Shown: one piece after another, positions 51,247 through 59,904 of the stretch
Layout of the letters: every line of letters begins with the position of its first letter
How positions within the stretch are numbered: position 1 is the stretch's first letter
DNA from: JAFGHJ01 sp964525555
Lineage (GTDB): Bacteria > Hydrothermota > UBA3072
Reading direction: 5' to 3'
Assembly: GCA_964525555.1 (NCBI GenBank)
Contig: CAZGHN010000005.1
Location: 1 to 64,000 of the forward strand
DNA: 64,000 bases
Position numbers and translations under genes: made by a program
Notes under the pieces: model-generated
Told to the model about the DNA's origin: nothing
The model's input: only the letters and a program-made list of their open reading frames with translations
Database searches by the model: none

Positions 51247-52183
51247 GTTCATACGGGCTTATATTAAATCTATGAGACCGTACCTTTTTTTCGCTACCGG
51301 TATAGCAGGATGGTTGGGAATCGTTTTTTCGGGAACGGAAGTAAATATTCTTAGGAAGTTCCTGGTACTGGTTCTTTTGTTCGCAAGCTGGGGGATAAAT
51401 CAGATTGTGAATGATTACCTGGGTATAAAAGAAGATAGAATAAATGCACCTAACAGGCCGATGGTTTCAGGAGAATTAAATATTAAATACGCTCTCATAA
51501 CTACTTTTATTCTTTTCGTTGTGGGCGCAGTTATTTCCTATGTTTTGAATCCGTATGCTCTAATAGTCTATCTGATCGGTTATGTTTTTAACATTTTGTA
51601 CGAATATTTAAAAGCTGTTCCGCTTTTAGGGAATATCTGGTTTGGAATACTTTTAAGTGTGTGTCCTTTTTATGGTGCGTTAGCTGTTAGTAAACAAACT
51701 TTATTTATAGTGTTTGCCAATAAAGATTTAGTATTCGTGTCTTTGTTTGTAGCGTTAATGTTCTCTACTATGACATTCTTTACTTACTATAAAGATTATA
51801 TCGGCGATAAGAAAATAGGAAAAAAGACTCTGGTTGTCTTATTGTCTCCGGAAAAAGCCAGATATTTAAATTTACCAATGGCTTTTATTCCTTATATAGC
51901 TCTCTTTACTGTTCTATACTTTAAATTGTGGCAACCGGATAATAATAACTGGTTTTTCATTCTAAACGGTATTTCTTTTCTTTTGATTTTTTATACGGCT
52001 CTTTTATTATTTCGGTATCCAGGAGGAGAAAAGGCTGCCGGTTCATTAAAATGGAATTTTTCAGGTACTGTGTTGTTTGAAACTTCATTTATCGCGTTGG
52101 TAAATCCATTGCTGTCGATTGTTTTGTTTGTCATGGGCTTCCTATTCGTTTATTATCTGTTTATTTTTCTTCAAATAGAATAA
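51233..52183 (+). CDS. UbiA-family prenyltransferase
   Basis: A 316-residue membrane protein with about eight to nine helices. The start at 51233 lies inside the radical SAM gene. The first prenyl-diphosphate motif is INQIVNDYLGIKEDRINAPNRP (Asn60, Asp61, Asp68), with Gly replacing the middle Asp of N-D-x-x-D-x-x-x-D. The second motif, YYKDYIGDKKIGKKT, has Asp188 and Asp192. UbiA enzymes move isoprenoid chains onto aromatic, lipid or glycerol-phosphate acceptors. The acceptor is unknown. The change at the middle Asp may affect metal binding. It ends the operon. Confidence 0.87.
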   Translation: MEKSKFIRAYIKSMRPYLFFATGIAGWLGIVFSGTEVNILRKFLVLVLLFASWGINQIVNDYLGIKEDRINAPNRPMVSGELNIKYALITTFILFVVGAVISYVLNPYALIVYLIGYVFNILYEYLKAVPLLGNIWFGILLSVCPFYGALAVSKQTLFIVFANKDLVFVSLFVALMFSTMTFFTYYKDYIGDKKIGKKTLVVLLSPEKARYLNLPMAFIPYIALFTVLYFKLWQPDNNNWFFILNGISFLLIFYTALLLFRYPGGEKAAGSLKWNFSGTVLFETSFIALVNPLLSIVLFVMGFLFVYYLFIFLQIE

Positions 52184-52188
52184 TTATA

Positions 52189-52217
52189 TTGACATATTAT
52201 GATTTTTAGCGTATAAT
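52189..52217 (+). promoter_or_regulatory. Perfect sigma-70 promoter
   Basis: TTGACA (52189-52194), 17 bp, TATAAT (52212-52217). It lies just after the UbiA stop and drives the small membrane protein at 52251. AAAGGAGGT precedes that ATG. Confidence 0.85.
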
Positions 52218-52250
52218 GAAAGTATCGTAAAATCTTAAAGGAGGTATAGT

Positions 52251-52649
52251 ATGGAAAAGGAGAGGTATTATAAAGTCTTATTTATCATCGCGGGTTTATA
52301 TGATTTTGTACTGGGCTTCGGGTTTTGCTTTTTCTATAAATGGTTACACGCGCATGTTCTTTTAAGACAATTGCCGGATCCCCCCATATATTTTCAGGTT
52401 TGCGCGGCTTTCATAGGAATGATAGGAATAGGATATTTCCTGGTCTGGAAGAACCTTTATAGAAATGTAGATCTCGTTAAAATTGGTACCGGTATGAAGA
52501 TTATCTATATACTGGGAGCAATATTGTTTTCTACTTATGCGGTTGTTCCTCTGGCTCTTGTTGTTTTCGGGATACTTGACGTTGTATTTATAATTGCGTT
52601 TGTAGAGTTCTTAAGATACGCAAAAGTTAGCGGAAGGATACCGGTTTAG
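52251..52649 (+). CDS. Small four-helix membrane protein, unknown function
   Basis: A 132-residue protein with four predicted helices (about 8-30, 46-66, 80-98 and 100-122) and short loops. A conserved-looking LPDPPIYFQVCAAFIGMIGIGYF stretch precedes helix 2. I do not recognise a family; small proteins of this shape are found near lipid and isoprenoid genes. It has its own strong promoter, so it need not belong to the preceding operon. Confidence 0.7.
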   Translation: MEKERYYKVLFIIAGLYDFVLGFGFCFFYKWLHAHVLLRQLPDPPIYFQVCAAFIGMIGIGYFLVWKNLYRNVDLVKIGTGMKIIYILGAILFSTYAVVPLALVVFGILDVVFIIAFVEFLRYAKVSGRIPV

Positions 52650-52670
52650 GTTTAAATTAGTAAAGTTAAA

Positions 52671-52873
52671 AAGCTGACGACTTACCGTCGAGGGCCAACG
52701 GTAAAAAAAATAGGCTATTGATGTGATTTTTTGTTGGAATAAGCTCTTAGCTTCTCGCCTTTGGCAGTTAGAAAAAAAATATTAAAACTTTGTGGTCTTT
52801 GTGTGAGTTAAAAAAAGCTGACCGCCGACAGCTGACGGCAAAAAATCTCTGTGTTCTCTGTGTCTCTGTGGCA
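52671..52873. repeat. Intergenic repeat mosaic
   Basis: 52671-52704 (AAGCTGACGACTTACCGTCG and on) and 52816-52839 (AGCTGACCGCCGACAGCTGAC) are the GCTGAC/ACGGC type, each followed by an A-run. 52745-52772 has CTTAGCTTCTCGCC words. 52787-52809 and 52845-52873 are CTTTGTG/CTCTGTG runs. It lies between converging transcripts. Confidence 0.7.
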
Positions 52874-52882
52874 GAATCGATA

Positions 52883-53746
52883 TTAAAGTTCAATCCCTTC
52901 AACCGAAAACGGATGAGGAGACCATGTTTTTTTATGCAGGATATAAACTTCTTTATATCCGATAGAATTTAGTAATAAAGCTGCTTCCTTAAATTTTGCG
53001 GTTATCTGTTCCGGAGAGTGCGCATCCGAACATAGAGTTATGGGGATGCGCATATTGTAAGCTTCCTCGATAATCCAGTTGCTTGGATATAAAGAATCCG
53101 TTTTGCCTCTTGCGATTCCTCCGGTATTCACCTCTAAAATTGAATGTGATTTGGCAATAGTGTTCAAGGTATCGAGAACAGTTTCTTTGTACCAGTTTTC
53201 TTCTTCGGAGAAGTATTTTCCCCCTTTATTGTTCATTTTGATCAAATCAAGATGTGCTATAATGTCGGGATTCTCTAATCTCAACATCTCTCTGATTAAT
53301 TTGTAATAATCTCCCACAACCTTTTTTATGTTTCCTTTGTAGATTTCGTCTAGTCCTTTTTCGAAGTCTTCTTCGCTTTCATCGATTGCCCATCCTATAT
53401 TTTTATCGAAAAAGTTAACGAAATGTACGGACCCTATTGAGAAATCCAGTTTAGAGAAATCTATTCCTTCTTTGTAGAAAGAGTTTAAATTGGGTAAGAA
53501 ATCCATCTCCAGTCCGAGAAGTATTCTGATCTTATCTTTGTATTTTTCCGAAAGCTTGAGAACGGTTTTACAGTATTCTTTGTAATCTTTCTTTTTTATA
53601 ACCCAATCTACTGAGAAAGGCAGAGGGTTGTGTGGGCTGAAACCTAGAATAGCGACATCCTGTTTTAAGGCTTCCTCGACGTATTCCTCCAGCATTGCAT
53701 TTCCGTCATCGAAATTTGAATGAGTATGAAAATTAACCCAGCTCAT
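52883..53746 (-). CDS. PHP-domain histidinol-phosphatase-like protein
   Basis: A 287-residue PHP phosphoesterase. Metal-binding patterns include NFHTHSNFDDG near the start, GFSPHNPLPF, GLEMDFLPN, SIGSVHFVN, the later AHLDLIKMN and CSDAHSPEQI. The order and length fit HisK-type histidinol-phosphatases, which remove phosphate from L-histidinol phosphate. No other his genes are in the window, so a different phospho-substrate is possible. It is followed by ychF upstream on the same strand, separated by a repeat element. Confidence 0.83.
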   Translation of the reverse strand: MSWVNFHTHSNFDDGNAMLEEYVEEALKQDVAILGFSPHNPLPFSVDWVIKKKDYKEYCKTVLKLSEKYKDKIRILLGLEMDFLPNLNSFYKEGIDFSKLDFSIGSVHFVNFFDKNIGWAIDESEEDFEKGLDEIYKGNIKKVVGDYYKLIREMLRLENPDIIAHLDLIKMNNKGGKYFSEEENWYKETVLDTLNTIAKSHSILEVNTGGIARGKTDSLYPSNWIIEEAYNMRIPITLCSDAHSPEQITAKFKEAALLLNSIGYKEVYILHKKTWSPHPFSVEGIEL

Positions 53747-53794
53747 AAGTCAAATAAAATATTAAAAAGCAAAAAGCAAAATGATATTTTTATT

Positions 53795-53907
53795 GGCCAC
53801 AGATTTGCACAGATATGCACGGATTTCCCATCCCTACCCCATTTTATATTTTTTTTGAAATTATAAAAGTATTTTTGATCTGTGTTCATCCGTGTTTATC
53901 CGTGGCT
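53795..53907. repeat. Inverted-arm repeat element (CACGGAT type)
   Basis: The left arm 53795-53826 begins GGCCACAGATTTGCACAGAT. The right arm 53877-53907 ends TTATCCGTGGCT and is its approximate reverse complement. The centre is about 50 bp of A/T-rich DNA. The layout is the same as at 22674-22781. Confidence 0.78.
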
Positions 53908-53917
53908 ATTTCTTTTT

Positions 53918-55027
53918 TCATACCTTAAAATGAAACAAAAGAACATCACCATCTTTTACCTCATAATCTCTACCTTCTATTCTTATTTTTCCGTGTTCCT
54001 TTATGTGTGCTTTGGAGTCATATTCGAATAAATCGGTACACTGGAAAACTTCCGCTTTAATGAATCCTTTTTCGAAATCAGTATGAATAATACCTGCAGC
54101 AGCAGGTGTTTTTATTCCTTTTTTAAACATCCAGGCACGGACTTCAGATCCGTTTTCTGTAAAGAAAGTTTCTAATCCTAAAAGATTAAATGCAGTTTTT
54201 ATAAGACGGTTAAGAGCTAGATCCTCTAAACCCAACATTTCCATAAATTCTTTTCTTTCCTCTTCTGATTTTATTGCTGCTATTTCCTGTTCATCCTTAC
54301 CGCAAATTTCAATTACAGATGCATTTTCCTTTTTCGCATAACTCTTCACCGATTCAGTAAATTTATTTTCACTATTTATGCTATTTTCGTCGATATTGCA
54401 GACATATAAAACTTTCTTTGTAGTAAGAAGATTTAAATCCCTTATCGATTTTTCCTCTTCGTCCTTTAGACCTATATTTTTTACAGGTATTCCTTTTTTT
54501 AGTTCCTGCTGCAATTTTTCTAGTAAAGCTACTTTAGTCTGAGCGTCCTTTTTTAGCTTTTGGTCCTGGCTTTTGAGCAGTTTTGTGTTTTTTTGAAGGC
54601 TTTTTTCAACGGCCCCGAGATCGGCTAATATCAGTTCCATATTTATTACTTCGATATCGCGAATTGGATCTATATTTTCGTAAGGATGAGAGACATCCGG
54701 ATCTTCGAAACATCTAACTATATGAATTATAACATTAACTTCTCTGATATGACTCAAGAATTGATTTCCCAGGCCTTCTCCTTTTGAAGCTCCTTCAACA
54801 AGACCTGCTATATCTACAAATTCAACTGTTGCCGGTATTCTTTTTTCTATATTTAATATATCTGCTATTTTAGTTAGCCTTTCGTCGGGCACTTCGACCA
54901 TTCCCAGGTTTGGTTCGATAGTACAGAACGGATAGTTCTCTGCCTTTACCGAAAGACAGGTTAGTGCAGAGAATATAGTAGACTTACCAACGTTGGGAAG
55001 TCCGATAATTCCGCAATTCAAACTCAT
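53918..55027 (-). CDS. ychF: Redox-regulated ATPase YchF (Obg family)
   Basis: A 369-residue Obg-family P-loop protein that binds ATP more than GTP and associates with ribosomes. The P-loop is GLPNVGKST near residue 9, with DIAGLVEGASKGEGLGNQFL as switch/G3. The C-terminal TGS domain is AWMFKKGIKTPAAAGIIHTDFEKGFIKAE. The ATG at 55027 is chosen because MSLNCGIIGLPNVGKS is the family N-terminus and GGGAGA lies ahead of it. A longer reading adds 20 unrelated residues. Confidence 0.95.
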   Translation of the reverse strand: MSLNCGIIGLPNVGKSTIFSALTCLSVKAENYPFCTIEPNLGMVEVPDERLTKIADILNIEKRIPATVEFVDIAGLVEGASKGEGLGNQFLSHIREVNVIIHIVRCFEDPDVSHPYENIDPIRDIEVINMELILADLGAVEKSLQKNTKLLKSQDQKLKKDAQTKVALLEKLQQELKKGIPVKNIGLKDEEEKSIRDLNLLTTKKVLYVCNIDENSINSENKFTESVKSYAKKENASVIEICGKDEQEIAAIKSEEERKEFMEMLGLEDLALNRLIKTAFNLLGLETFFTENGSEVRAWMFKKGIKTPAAAGIIHTDFEKGFIKAEVFQCTDLFEYDSKAHIKEHGKIRIEGRDYEVKDGDVLLFHFKV

Positions 55028-55043
55028 AATATTTCTCCCAGTA

Positions 55044-55071
55044 ATATTATCATTTTTTTGTAAATTGTCAA
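55044..55071 (-). promoter_or_regulatory. Promoter of ychF
   Basis: On the minus strand, TTGACA (55066-55071) and TAATAT (55044-55049) are 16 bp apart, about 17 bp upstream of the ychF start. Confidence 0.55.
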
Positions 55072-55081
55072 ACGGGGAATT

Positions 55082-55319
55082 AACCACAAAGGCACAAAGA
55101 CACGAAGAATAAAAAAAAAGTTAAATGGTCAAATTGTTGAATGGTTAAATCGGCATCCCCCATACCACCAAATTATTAGCCACTGATTTACACGGATATA
55201 CACTGATTTTTTTATTGTTTTTTTTACTTGGACACTGGAATCCTCGAACCCTTGAGCCGTAAATTTAATGAACAACAAATTATTATTTTATCTGTGATTA
55301 TCCGGGTTGATCCTTGGCT
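55082..55319. repeat. Intergenic repeat mosaic with an inverted-arm element
   Basis: 55082-55108 is the CACAAAGGCACAAAGACAC type. 55124-55149 has AATTGTTGAATGG octamers. 55178-55212 (AGCCACTGATTTACACGGAT) and 55290-55319 (ending TTGATCCTTGGCT) are the facing arms of a CACGGAT element. The right arm enters the 3' end of the neighbouring radical SAM gene. Confidence 0.75.
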
Positions 55320-56398
55320 CTTTCCTTTTTTTTCGCTAATTCTTTCAACTCCGAGTAATGTTCAAATAGTGAACATGCAAGTTTTTCTCTCTGTAGTAAT
55401 TCTCCTCTTTCCCGGATTGCTTTTAGAAAAGGAGACTCGCAGGCTGCTTTTAAGCCCCCTTTTCTAATATTTTCAATGGAGATATTTATAAACGGACAGG
55501 GTTCGATTCCTCCTTCGGAATTAATGTGTAAAGATTGAATTCCGGCAGCTGTACAACGATTGTTTTCGCCGTATTCATCCTGCGGGAATTGAACCAGCAC
55601 AATTGGTTTTCTATTTCTGAAATCCAGGATTTTTTCTCGAAAAGCTTTTCTCTCCTCTTCACTTAAAACCCAATCTAATTTTGGATCTGGTCCGCAGGGT
55701 ACGTATTCCGTAAAATATCCGATAGAACATCCGAGTTTTACCATACTGTCTATAAATGCATCGTTTCCAAGTAATTTTGAATTTTCGGAAGTATTTGTTG
55801 CCGCAAAACCAAAACATGCGCCGGCATTTCGCAAATTTTTCATTGCCCGAAGAGCTATCTGATAAGACCCTTTTTTTCTTCTGTTGTCAGTGTGTTTCTC
55901 GAAGCCTTCTATGCTGACAAGTTGGATTATGTTTCCGCTTTTCCGGATACGTTTGGTAAGTTCCGGAGTTATCTTTGAGCCATTTGTTATTGGAACAAAA
56001 AGAAGTCTCTTGTGTTTCTCCATATGTTCGATTGTGTCACTTCGAAGGTATGGTTCTCCGCCCGTAACTACTACAGAAAGTACCCCAAGGTCTTCTGCTT
56101 CATCAAAAAGAGAATCAAGCTCTTCTGTTGAAAGCTCGTTATCTGATTTTCTGTCTCTTGAATAGCAGCCTCTGCAATTATAATTACATCTCATTGTCGG
56201 ACTGATTGCTATCACAGCAGGGATATTGCCTTTTATTGTCTTTTGTTTCTTTTCTCTTCTTCTTTTCGCAAGTAAAAGCCTTGTGCCGACTTTTAAGAAA
56301 AAAAGCATTCTTTTGGGACTGGAACGCCCCCACATCCATATTGCCAAGCGCACAAAATCGCCAATTCCATTTTCTCTTAATTTTATGTTTTTGTTCAA
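55298..56398 (-). CDS. Radical SAM protein
   Basis: A 366-residue radical SAM enzyme starting at TTG, four to five bases after AGAGGA. The cluster motif CNYNCRGC has Cys71, Cys75 and Cys78, followed by VVVTGGEPYLR. A C-terminal NNRCTAAGIQSLHINSEGGIEPCPF resembles a SPASM-like auxiliary cluster site, similar to the protein at 49954. The N-terminus (about 1-60) is basic with a hydrophobic patch. No substrate can be proposed. The last six residues and the stop are coded by a repeat arm, so the original C-terminus may have been altered. Confidence 0.82.
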   Translation of the reverse strand: MNKNIKLRENGIGDFVRLAIWMWGRSSPKRMLFFLKVGTRLLLAKRRREKKQKTIKGNIPAVIAISPTMRCNYNCRGCYSRDRKSDNELSTEELDSLFDEAEDLGVLSVVVTGGEPYLRSDTIEHMEKHKRLLFVPITNGSKITPELTKRIRKSGNIIQLVSIEGFEKHTDNRRKKGSYQIALRAMKNLRNAGACFGFAATNTSENSKLLGNDAFIDSMVKLGCSIGYFTEYVPCGPDPKLDWVLSEEERKAFREKILDFRNRKPIVLVQFPQDEYGENNRCTAAGIQSLHINSEGGIEPCPFINISIENIRKGGLKAACESPFLKAIRERGELLQREKLACSLFEHYSELKELAKKKERAKDQPG

Positions 56399-56465
56399 GA
56401 TTTCCTCTTAAAAATTTATTAGAAGATAGTCTAAAACCTTACCTTAGCAACCCCATTTGTATCAC

Positions 56466-56494
56466 TTGACATAGTGGAAATATTATATTATAAT
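56466..56494 (+). promoter_or_regulatory. Perfect sigma-70 promoter of the glycoside hydrolase genes
   Basis: TTGACA (56466-56471), 17 bp, TATAAT (56489-56494), with the gene start at 56521. The leader is about 20 nt. Confidence 0.82.
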
Positions 56495-56520
56495 CGTAAT
56501 ATATACAGAGAGGTTCCCCG

Positions 56521-58452
56521 ATGAGACATAAAATTATTTTTATATGTTTTTCCTTTATAAATATTATAGCTTACACCCAAGAAATTCCGCAGCTTCCGAT
56601 CGGAATAAATATTGGTTCGAATAGCTACTATTCCAAGTGTCTTGTTTATAATGATGTTATGAAGACTGCCAGTCCCTGGCTTAGTTTTAATACTGCAGCC
56701 GATACAAGCTGGAATACCGAATTAATCGATTCGATTCCGCTTGATTCCTGCGGATATCCTGTTCTGTTGCCATATACTCCTTTTGGTGAGGGCCCGCAGG
56801 GGGTACGAACTTTAATAAATAATAACTATCTGGGTACGTATATACTCATGTTCGATGGACATGGACAAATTACTATTAATAATGCAACGCATGTACGATT
56901 AGATTCTAATAAATATTCGATTGAATTAACCGGTTATACGGAACATGTTTGGATTAATATATATAGTTCAACAGAAGGAAATCATATTAGGAATATTCGA
57001 ATTATTCCGCAGGAGTATGACGGTCGGGAAGAAGAGATGCCCTTTTTTAATGAAAAGTTCTTAGAAGGATTAAAGCCTTTTCATGCTCTTAGATTTATGG
57101 ATTGGATGCAGACGAATGGCTCCGAACAGAAAGAGTGGGACACAAGAAGCAAACCCTATTATTATTCGCATGGACTAGAAGATGGAATGCCGATCGAACA
57201 TGCAGTGCGTTTATGTAATGAACTAGGCGTTGATGCCTGGTTCTGTATACCGCATCAGGCTGATGATGATTATATAACAAGATTTGCCGAACTGGTTAGA
57301 GATAGCCTTGATACTGATTTGAAAGTATATTTGGAATATTCAAATGAAATCTGGAACTGGGGGTTTTCTCAATCTCATTACGTAGGGCAGAATGCACCGG
57401 GACATAATAACCAGTATGTTATCGATGATCTTACTTCGATTGATCCTGTTAATTATTGCCATCCCGAGAAAGACGCGTACATGATGCAGCGCACTTTCCG
57501 TCTCTGGATGGAGGTATTTACCGGTGCGAATAGAGAACGTTTGGTAAGAGTTGGTACCGGACAGCATGCGTGGTACGGTAATACCGGACGTATTCTTAGA
57601 TATCTTTTTAAACGTGATTTAGACGGAACTCCTCTTACGGATCCTATATACAATACGAGTACAGGCGCAGGCTGTGACGCATTTTCTGTTGCGGGATATT
57701 TTAACTTTTCCGAGGAGCATCACAATCAGTGGAACAGTATGGACCCCGATGATGTGACGCCTGAAATGATAATCGATGCCGTATTCTCTATTTATGATAC
57801 GACATCGGGCTCCTGGACTGATGGTACAGACGAGTTTGTTAACGCGTTCGATATTGATTATCTAGTTTATGAAGGTGGGCAACATATGCAGCCCTGGATG
57901 CAGGGCGAGTATGATTATAACCATGCGGTTTGGGATGCACAAATACATCCACGAATGTATGATTTATATATGCATAATTTTAGAAAACATACGGAAGAAG
58001 ATATTGACTGTAAGCTTTTTATGGCTTATAGTTATGTTAGTGAACGTGAGTCGCGGTGGGGTTCCTGGGGACATCTTGAATCGGTATATCAAATAGGATC
58101 GGTTAGTGATTATATGACAATAGCTCCAAAATACCAGGCTTTACTTGATGTAAATACTCCGAAGGGAAGTGCGCATAATGCTCAACCAATAGGTTATTAT
58201 CTTAGAGTTAGTCCTAATCCTTTTAATTCCATTGTAAGGATAGTATATGGGATTTCACAGGATTGTGATGTGAGTATAAAATTATATAATGTTTTAGGAC
58301 AGGAACTCGAAACATTGTTTTCAGGAGGTAGAACAGCCGATAATGAATATATATTGCTTTCGGATTTAAGTGATTTTCCTGCCGGGATTTACTTTTGTAA
58401 GATGGTAGCCGGCAGGGTCGTTTTAAATAAAAAAATTATATGTGTTAGGTAG
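56521..58452 (+). CDS. Secreted glycoside-hydrolase-like protein with C-terminal sorting domain
   Basis: A 643-residue secreted protein (signal peptide about 1-20). The central part resembles clan GH-A barrels: LKVYLEYSNEIWNWGFSQ places a candidate acid/base Glu276 in the N-E pair, and YLVYEGGQHMQPW gives Glu451 as a possible nucleophile. The exact GH family is not recognised. The C-terminal 80 residues are a Por/FlgD-type sorting domain (RVSPNPFNSIVRIVYG, VSIKLYNVLGQELETLF) ending KKIICVR. It is 51 bases upstream of the xylanase gene and probably shares its transcript. Confidence 0.72.
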   Translation: MRHKIIFICFSFINIIAYTQEIPQLPIGINIGSNSYYSKCLVYNDVMKTASPWLSFNTAADTSWNTELIDSIPLDSCGYPVLLPYTPFGEGPQGVRTLINNNYLGTYILMFDGHGQITINNATHVRLDSNKYSIELTGYTEHVWINIYSSTEGNHIRNIRIIPQEYDGREEEMPFFNEKFLEGLKPFHALRFMDWMQTNGSEQKEWDTRSKPYYYSHGLEDGMPIEHAVRLCNELGVDAWFCIPHQADDDYITRFAELVRDSLDTDLKVYLEYSNEIWNWGFSQSHYVGQNAPGHNNQYVIDDLTSIDPVNYCHPEKDAYMMQRTFRLWMEVFTGANRERLVRVGTGQHAWYGNTGRILRYLFKRDLDGTPLTDPIYNTSTGAGCDAFSVAGYFNFSEEHHNQWNSMDPDDVTPEMIIDAVFSIYDTTSGSWTDGTDEFVNAFDIDYLVYEGGQHMQPWMQGEYDYNHAVWDAQIHPRMYDLYMHNFRKHTEEDIDCKLFMAYSYVSERESRWGSWGHLESVYQIGSVSDYMTIAPKYQALLDVNTPKGSAHNAQPIGYYLRVSPNPFNSIVRIVYGISQDCDVSIKLYNVLGQELETLFSGGRTADNEYILLSDLSDFPAGIYFCKMVAGRVVLNKKIICVR

Positions 58453-58503
58453 GGTGGAATGTTTAATATGTTGAGGTTCAGTCATAATAATTGGGGGTTT
58501 TGA

Positions 58504-59895
58504 TTGATTAAACGTGTAATGATTGTTTTATTATTTCTTTGTTTCATCTATTCTCTTAAAGTCCAGGCTCAGCCGGTGCCTTCAGGCCGCAGACTCCGGG
58601 AGATTGTAGCTGGTGAGTTTGGAGACAGTGTTCTTATCGGCGCAACTACAGGTGTCTGGGCTTATGGAACACTTACAGGAATGATTCTGGGTAGGGAATT
58701 CAATTATGTTACGCCTGAGAACGATTTTAAGCAATGGAGCATTCATCCTGATAATGCAGATTATTATAATTGGTTTAATACCGATAGATGGATTCCCATG
58801 ATGAGTGATCATAATATTGAGATACTAAGAATGCATGGTCCAATCGGGCCACAGTGTTCCGGTTGGGCTCAGGATGATAGCAGAACACCTGAGGAGCTGG
58901 ATACAAACATGTGCGATTTTATGGTGGCGGTTTGTCAAAGATATAACGGTACGCCAAAATTTGATTACATGGATGTTGTTAATGAAACTGTAGTTGGTGG
59001 AAGCTGGCACACAGATAAACCGGGAACAGGCTGGGAATGTCCCTGGTATAAAATGGGTCTCGACACTGCTGGGGTTCCTATTTATATTATAAAAGCTTTT
59101 GAAATAGCGGATACATGTGCTCCCGATATAAAGTTAATTTACAACCACCATGAAGAACCGTACAATACCGCTTCCTGGAATTTAATCAAGCAGACGGTGC
59201 TTTACCTTCGGGATTTGGGCCTTCGGGTAGATGGAATCGGATGGCAGGCCCATGTGGATTATGGCTATGAAACACCAGGAAGGTTAAACTCTATAAGAGC
59301 CTTAATCGATTGGGCGCATGCTAACAATCTCGAATTTCATGTTACGGAAGCAAGTGTATGGGTGAAGGATGGTCCAACGCAAGAACATTTTGACGCGCAA
59401 GCGGCTACGTACCGTGCTATTTTAGACGTTTTACTGGAGAAACGTTTTACCGGTAAAGTCGGATGGAACACCTGGCATATAGAAGATTTGCACGGATGGC
59501 ATGCTGGGGATGATCCCCCCAATTGGTACCCATCACTTTTTGACACCGTTTATGCGGCAAAACCGGCATATTATGCAATACAAGCAGCCTTAGAAGGGGA
59601 AGATGGAATCGAGGATCCCTATGAAGATAAAACGGTTGCGTTCAAATTGTATAATAATCCGAATCCTTTTGCTTCAACAACTTCGATATGGTTTGAGATT
59701 CCGGTAAGAAGTTATGTAAATTTGAGTGTATATAATTTAGCTGGTCAGGAAGTTGCCAATTTGGTTTCAGAAGATAGAGATCCAGGAAGACATACCGTTG
59801 ATTGGAATGCGGAAGGTTTATCAGCTGGTATTTACTTCTGTCTTATGAAGGCAGAAGACTTTGTTTTAAGGCATGAAATGATACTTGTCAGGTAA
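58504..59895 (+). CDS. GH10 endo-1,4-beta-xylanase with C-terminal sorting domain
   Basis: A 463-residue secreted xylanase. A TTG start after GGGGG is assumed; an ATG at 58519 is an alternative within the signal sequence. The GH10 barrel has NYVTPENDFKQWSIHP, the acid/base Glu161 in FDYMDVVNETV, WQAHVDY, and the nucleophile Glu282 in EFHVTEASV. The usual H-x-L-V-W-H strand is replaced by ILRMHGPIGPQCSGW. Residues of about 385-463 form a sorting domain (YNNPNPFASTTSIWFEIP, LSVYNLAGQEVANLV) ending RHEMILVR. It cleaves xylan backbones outside the cell. Confidence 0.88.
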   Translation: MIKRVMIVLLFLCFIYSLKVQAQPVPSGRRLREIVAGEFGDSVLIGATTGVWAYGTLTGMILGREFNYVTPENDFKQWSIHPDNADYYNWFNTDRWIPMMSDHNIEILRMHGPIGPQCSGWAQDDSRTPEELDTNMCDFMVAVCQRYNGTPKFDYMDVVNETVVGGSWHTDKPGTGWECPWYKMGLDTAGVPIYIIKAFEIADTCAPDIKLIYNHHEEPYNTASWNLIKQTVLYLRDLGLRVDGIGWQAHVDYGYETPGRLNSIRALIDWAHANNLEFHVTEASVWVKDGPTQEHFDAQAATYRAILDVLLEKRFTGKVGWNTWHIEDLHGWHAGDDPPNWYPSLFDTVYAAKPAYYAIQAALEGEDGIEDPYEDKTVAFKLYNNPNPFASTTSIWFEIPVRSYVNLSVYNLAGQEVANLVSEDRDPGRHTVDWNAEGLSAGIYFCLMKAEDFVLRHEMILVR

Positions 59896-59904
59896 ATTTC
59901 TTAA

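Noticed and set aside
52790..52972. A 60-codon frame on + containing LCVLCVSVAES
   Set aside because: This peptide is a typical product of CTTTGTG/CTCTGTG repeats, and its end overlaps the real PHP gene on the other strand.
56423..56450. Promoter for the radical SAM gene (TTGCTA, 16 bp, TATCTT on the minus strand)
   Set aside because: Both boxes match the consensus poorly in a sequence where other promoters are near perfect.
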